A stretch of 5,886 nt of DNA from UBA6544 sp049601975 (lineage in GTDB: Bacteria; Pseudomonadota; Alphaproteobacteria; UBA8366), in the NCBI GenBank assembly GCA_049601975.1, contig JBMYRC010000193.1:1-5886 (forward strand), read 5' to 3'. Shown piece after piece: positions 5,865 through 5,886 of the stretch (position 1 is its first letter; each line of letters begins with the position of its first letter). The notes beneath the pieces are model-generated. The model made no database searches. It was given only the letters and a program-made list of their open reading frames with translations, and was not told the DNA's origin. Position numbers and translations under genes: made by a program.

Positions 5865-5886
5865 CTTGGACCCTCTACCGCGTTGT

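Noticed and set aside
1..5886. A novel defence, mobile or biosynthetic system
   Set aside because: Every long ORF with real coding character belongs to smc or the F0 operon. No integrase, transposase, CRISPR repeat, tRNA or unknown gene cassette is visible.

Overview
The window is an ordinary chromosomal segment of an alphaproteobacterium, most like Rhodospirillales and relatives. It carries the 3' part of smc and then the complete F0 half of a split F1F0-ATP synthase gene set, all on the + strand. Three things support the assignment. The order is smc, atpI, atpB, atpE, atpF', atpF, and the F0 cluster ends in a terminator without running on into the F1 genes. There are two different b-type subunits (b' and b), as in alphaproteobacteria and phototrophs. 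The SMC head and hinge have the alphaproteobacterial sequence style. The assignment comes from recognising the proteins by eye, not from a database search.

Layout: bases 1-3261 hold smc, open at the left edge and lacking roughly its first 65-70 codons (including Walker A). Bases 3262-3397 are a gap with a good sigma70-type promoter (TTGACT, 17 bp, TATGTT), a small hairpin and an 8-bp inverted repeat bracketing the promoter. Then come atpI (3398-3760), atpB (subunit a, 3770-4507), atpE (subunit c, 4565-4789), atpF' (subunit b', 4825-5316) and atpF (subunit b, 5319-5810). A strong intrinsic terminator lies at 5839-5864. No gene-free stretch exceeds 300 bases, and I see no convincing gene on the - strand, RNA gene, mobile element or CRISPR.

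How it works together: SMC organises and segregates the chromosome and is functionally unrelated to its neighbours. AtpI helps assemble the F0 sector. Subunits a and c form the proton path and rotor ring, and the b/b' pair forms the peripheral stalk to F1. Subunit c has the features of a proton, not sodium, binding site. The ribosome-binding regions differ in a way that fits the unequal subunit amounts: poor for atpI, open and AT-rich for atpE, potentially masked by a hairpin for atpF', and strong and coupled for atpF.

I found no undescribed biological system. The points worth a second look are small: the divergent SMC hinge, the layered signals in the smc-atpI gap (including a 25-codon ORF starting MPQLDL), the competing hairpins before atpF', and a bipartite motif shared by two non-coding gaps.
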